DNA from: Serpens sp035497915
GTDB taxonomy: Bacteria > Pseudomonadota > Gammaproteobacteria > Pseudomonadales > Pseudomonadaceae
Assembly (NCBI RefSeq): GCF_035497915.1
Contig: NZ_DATJCS010000020.1
Location: forward strand, 1-64,000
Length of the DNA stretch: 64,000 bases
Reading direction: 5' to 3'
The position numbers and the translations under genes are program-made. Below the pieces are notes generated by a model, which made no database searches, had not been told where the DNA came from, and was given only the letters and a program-made list of their open reading frames with translations. This document shows, piece by piece, positions 61,986 to 64,000 of this stretch. Numbering within the stretch: position 1 is the first letter of the stretch; every line of letters starts with the position of its first letter.

Positions 61986-63620
61986 ATGTCGTTATTCCAA
62001 CTGCGTAACCTGATGATCAGCCGACGTCTGGCGCTGATCCTGCTCGCTTCGGTGGGCATGCTGGTGGTTCTGGCCGGTTTGATGCTGCTGCGTAGCCATC
62101 AGAGCCTGTACGACGCCAAGGCCCAGCAGCTGCGCTCGGTGATCGAGACGGCCAGCGGTGTGCTGGCCGAGGCCCACGCGCTGGAGCGCCAGGGTCTGCT
62201 CGATACCGCCCAGGCGCAGGCGCGGGCCGGTGCCACCATTCGTCAACTCGGCTTCGCCGGCGAATACCTGTTCATCTTCGACGAGCGCGGCTGGATGGTG
62301 TCGCACCCGAATGCCAAGCTGGTGGGCACCGACACCTCGGGCCTGAAGGACAGCAACGGCGTCTTCTATGTCCGTGAGATGGTCCGGGTCGCCGTCGAGC
62401 AGGGCAGCGGCACGGTGCTGTACCAATGGCCCAAGCAGCCGGGTGCCGAGCCGGTGGAAAAAATGAGCTATGTGGTGCGCTTCGAGCCTTGGGGTTGGGT
62501 GTTGGGCACCGGGCTGTACATCGATGACATCTCGGCCCAGTTCCGTCAGGAGGTGCTGCAGGTCGTGCTGTTGGGCCTGTTCATGGTCGGTGTGCTGGCC
62601 CTGATCATCGTGCTGATCGCACGCAGCATCAGCCGGCCGCTGAGCGCCACGGTGGCGGCCATGGCCGATATCGCCAGTGGCGAGGCCGACCTGACCCGCC
62701 AGTTGAAGACCGACGGCCGCGATGAACTGAGCCAGCTGGCCGGGCATTTCAACAGCTTCACCGGCAGCCTGCGCCAGGTGATCGGCGAAACCCTGGAATC
62801 GGCACGCATCCTGAGCCGCTCGGCCCAGGGCCTGGGCGACCAGGCGCGCCTGTTCAGCGAACAGAGCGCGCGCCAGTCGCAGCAGGTGGAGCAGGTGGCC
62901 ACGGCCATCCATGAAGTGGCGTACAGCGTGCAGGATGTGGCCAAGAACGCCGAACACACCGCCGTCGATGTGCGCAGCGCCGAAGAGCGGGCCGGTCACG
63001 GGCTGCAGGGCATCGACAACGCGCTGGCGCAGATCGGCCAGCTGTCCACCAGCATCGATCAGGCGGTGAGCGTGATCCGCGCGCTGGCCGACGAAACCAC
63101 CCGCATCGGTGGCGTGCTGGAAGTCATTCGCGCGGTGGCCGAGCAGACCAACCTGCTGGCGCTGAATGCCGCCATCGAGGCCGCGCGGGCGGGCGAACAG
63201 GGACGCGGCTTCGCCGTGGTGGCGGATGAAGTGCGCCTGCTGGCGCAACGCACCCAACAGTCCACGGCGGAAATCCAGGCAATGATCGAGCAGCTGCAGA
63301 CCCATTCGGCGGCGGCCGTGAAGGTGATTCAGGACAGCAGCCGGCAGTCCGAGCAGACCGTCGAGCAGGCCAGCCAGGCCGGTGCCAGCCTGCGCCAGAT
63401 CGTCGACTCGCTGCGCAGCATCAGCGGCCTGGCCGCCTCGATCGCCAGCGCCACCCTGGAGCAGTCCCATGTGGTCGACGAGATCAACGGCAACGTGACG
63501 CAGACCGCCAGCCTGGCCCAGGACAATGCCAGCGAGGCGGAAAAGGCCGCCGGCACCAGCCAGGCGCTCAACCAGCTGTCCGAGCGCCTGGACGCGCTGC
63601 TGAGCCGCTTCCGCGTCTAA
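61986..63620 (+). CDS. Methyl-accepting chemotaxis protein with small Cache sensor
   Basis: This 544-residue inner membrane chemoreceptor has helix 1 near residues 13-35. A short periplasmic sCache_2-type domain (GFAGEYLFIFDERGWMVSHP; EPWGWVLGTGLYIDDI) comes next, then helix 2 near 195-215. A HAMP segment (RPLSATVAAMADIASGEADL) and the signalling domain with NAAIEAARAGEQGRGFAVVA follow. Domains of this type often sense small carboxylic acids; the ligand here is unknown. ATG at 61986. Confidence 0.93.
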   Translation: MSLFQLRNLMISRRLALILLASVGMLVVLAGLMLLRSHQSLYDAKAQQLRSVIETASGVLAEAHALERQGLLDTAQAQARAGATIRQLGFAGEYLFIFDERGWMVSHPNAKLVGTDTSGLKDSNGVFYVREMVRVAVEQGSGTVLYQWPKQPGAEPVEKMSYVVRFEPWGWVLGTGLYIDDISAQFRQEVLQVVLLGLFMVGVLALIIVLIARSISRPLSATVAAMADIASGEADLTRQLKTDGRDELSQLAGHFNSFTGSLRQVIGETLESARILSRSAQGLGDQARLFSEQSARQSQQVEQVATAIHEVAYSVQDVAKNAEHTAVDVRSAEERAGHGLQGIDNALAQIGQLSTSIDQAVSVIRALADETTRIGGVLEVIRAVAEQTNLLALNAAIEAARAGEQGRGFAVVADEVRLLAQRTQQSTAEIQAMIEQLQTHSAAAVKVIQDSSRQSEQTVEQASQAGASLRQIVDSLRSISGLAASIASATLEQSHVVDEINGNVTQTASLAQDNASEAEKAAGTSQALNQLSERLDALLSRFRV

Positions 63621-63687
63621 GCGCAGCGAGGAACGTTGTGCTCCCGCATGTCTCTAACGCACGTTGGGACACTGCGGGAGCGATGAG

Positions 63688-64000
63688 ATGGATTGTCGTA
63701 AATCGCTGCGACTGGGATTGCTATTGCTGGCGGGGTTGCCGGTGCCGCTGCTGGCTGATTCGCTGTCCATCAAGGTCGAGAACGACCTCCTGTCCTACGA
63801 GAACGATGACGGTCACTACAGCGGAGGACTGGAGCTGTTCTGGTCCTTCGAGCCCGCCAACGGGCATTGGGCGCGGGGGCTGGCCGACGCCCTGCCGGGC
63901 TGGAGGGGTGACGAGGTGCAGACCCTGGCCTACCGCTTCGGCATGCAGGGCTACACCCCGGAGGATCTGCGCAATCGCGCGCTGATCGAGGACGACCGGC
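63688..64000 (+). CDS. LpxR-like lipid A deacylase / DUF2219 outer membrane protein (partial)
   Basis: The window ends inside this gene; 104 residues are visible. It has a signal peptide (MDCRKSLRLGLLLLAGLP, cleaved near LLA) and then SIKVENDLLSYENDDGHYSG. The N-D pair and the Y-S/T-G pattern are typical of the start of LpxR-type outer membrane barrels that remove acyl chains from lipid A. ATG at 63688 has GGGAG upstream. The catalytic histidine lies beyond the edge, so activity cannot be judged. Confidence 0.75.
   Translation, partial: MDCRKSLRLGLLLLAGLPVPLLADSLSIKVENDLLSYENDDGHYSGGLELFWSFEPANGHWARGLADALPGWRGDEVQTLAYRFGMQGYTPEDLRNRALIEDDR

Overview
The window is a high-GC chromosomal segment of a denitrifying gamma-proteobacterium, almost certainly a Pseudomonas. 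The evidence is gene content and order: nir/nor denitrification genes next to nirQ; aroC followed by an MFS gene and then alkA; divergent type II secretion genes of the Xcp type; a lipase with its own foldase; betBA beside a choline ABC transporter; and several REP-like palindrome families typical of the genus. Protein resemblances are judged from memory of the families, because no search could be run.

Bases 1-16,000 form a denitrification island. On the minus strand, a first operon nirS-nirT-nirB (nirS type as in P. stutzeri) ends at a clear terminator. A second operon, nirS-nirM-nirC-nirF-nirD-nirL-nirG-nirH (nirS type as in P. aeruginosa), follows. One small secreted protein gene of unknown function lies between them on the plus strand. 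The window therefore holds two different, full-length cytochrome cd1 nitrite reductase genes about 2.5 kb apart. nirJ, nirE and nirN, needed for or tied to heme d1 synthesis, are not present. On the plus strand, nirQ-norE-norF and norC-norB-norD supply nitric oxide reductase and its maturation factors. Three Anr/Dnr-type boxes (TTGAY-N4-ATCAA) sit upstream of the two nirS genes/nirQ and norC.

Bases 16,000-26,400 hold housekeeping genes (GNAT-like membrane protein, aroC, MFS transporter, alkA, exonuclease) with accessory insertions. These include an acireductone-dioxygenase-like protein that has lost most of its metal ligands, a decayed duplication of its 3' end, and AT-rich small secreted proteins. 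A GIY-YIG gene plus a GNAT gene lie between two diverged copies of a sequence that carries a sigma-28 (FliA) type promoter. The second copy drives a methyl-accepting chemotaxis protein.

Bases 26,600-39,300 concern carbon and osmolyte use: an acetoacetate/short-chain fatty acid operon (atoD-like, atoA-like, atoB, atoE) with a divergent LysR regulator, and choline uptake and oxidation (choVWX, an extra binding protein, betB, betA) without betI. An 845-base stretch (39,256-40,100) has no gene I can support.

Bases 40,100-50,430 carry lipid-related genes: a short-chain dehydrogenase, an HSL-family esterase, a secreted lipase with a sigma-54 type promoter and its foldase, an RraB-like protein, a MalT/LuxR-type regulator and a large animal-type heme peroxidase. 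The peroxidase keeps the Tyr-x-x-His pair of fatty-acid dioxygenases and has a C-terminal domain that may be catalase-related. Bases 50,760-60,750 are the complete type II secretion locus (gspCD divergent from gspEFGHIJKLM), the expected exporter of the lipase. The right end has tRNA-Val, two tRNA-Asp genes, a DUF305 membrane protein, a second chemotaxis receptor and the start of an LpxR-like lipid A deacylase.
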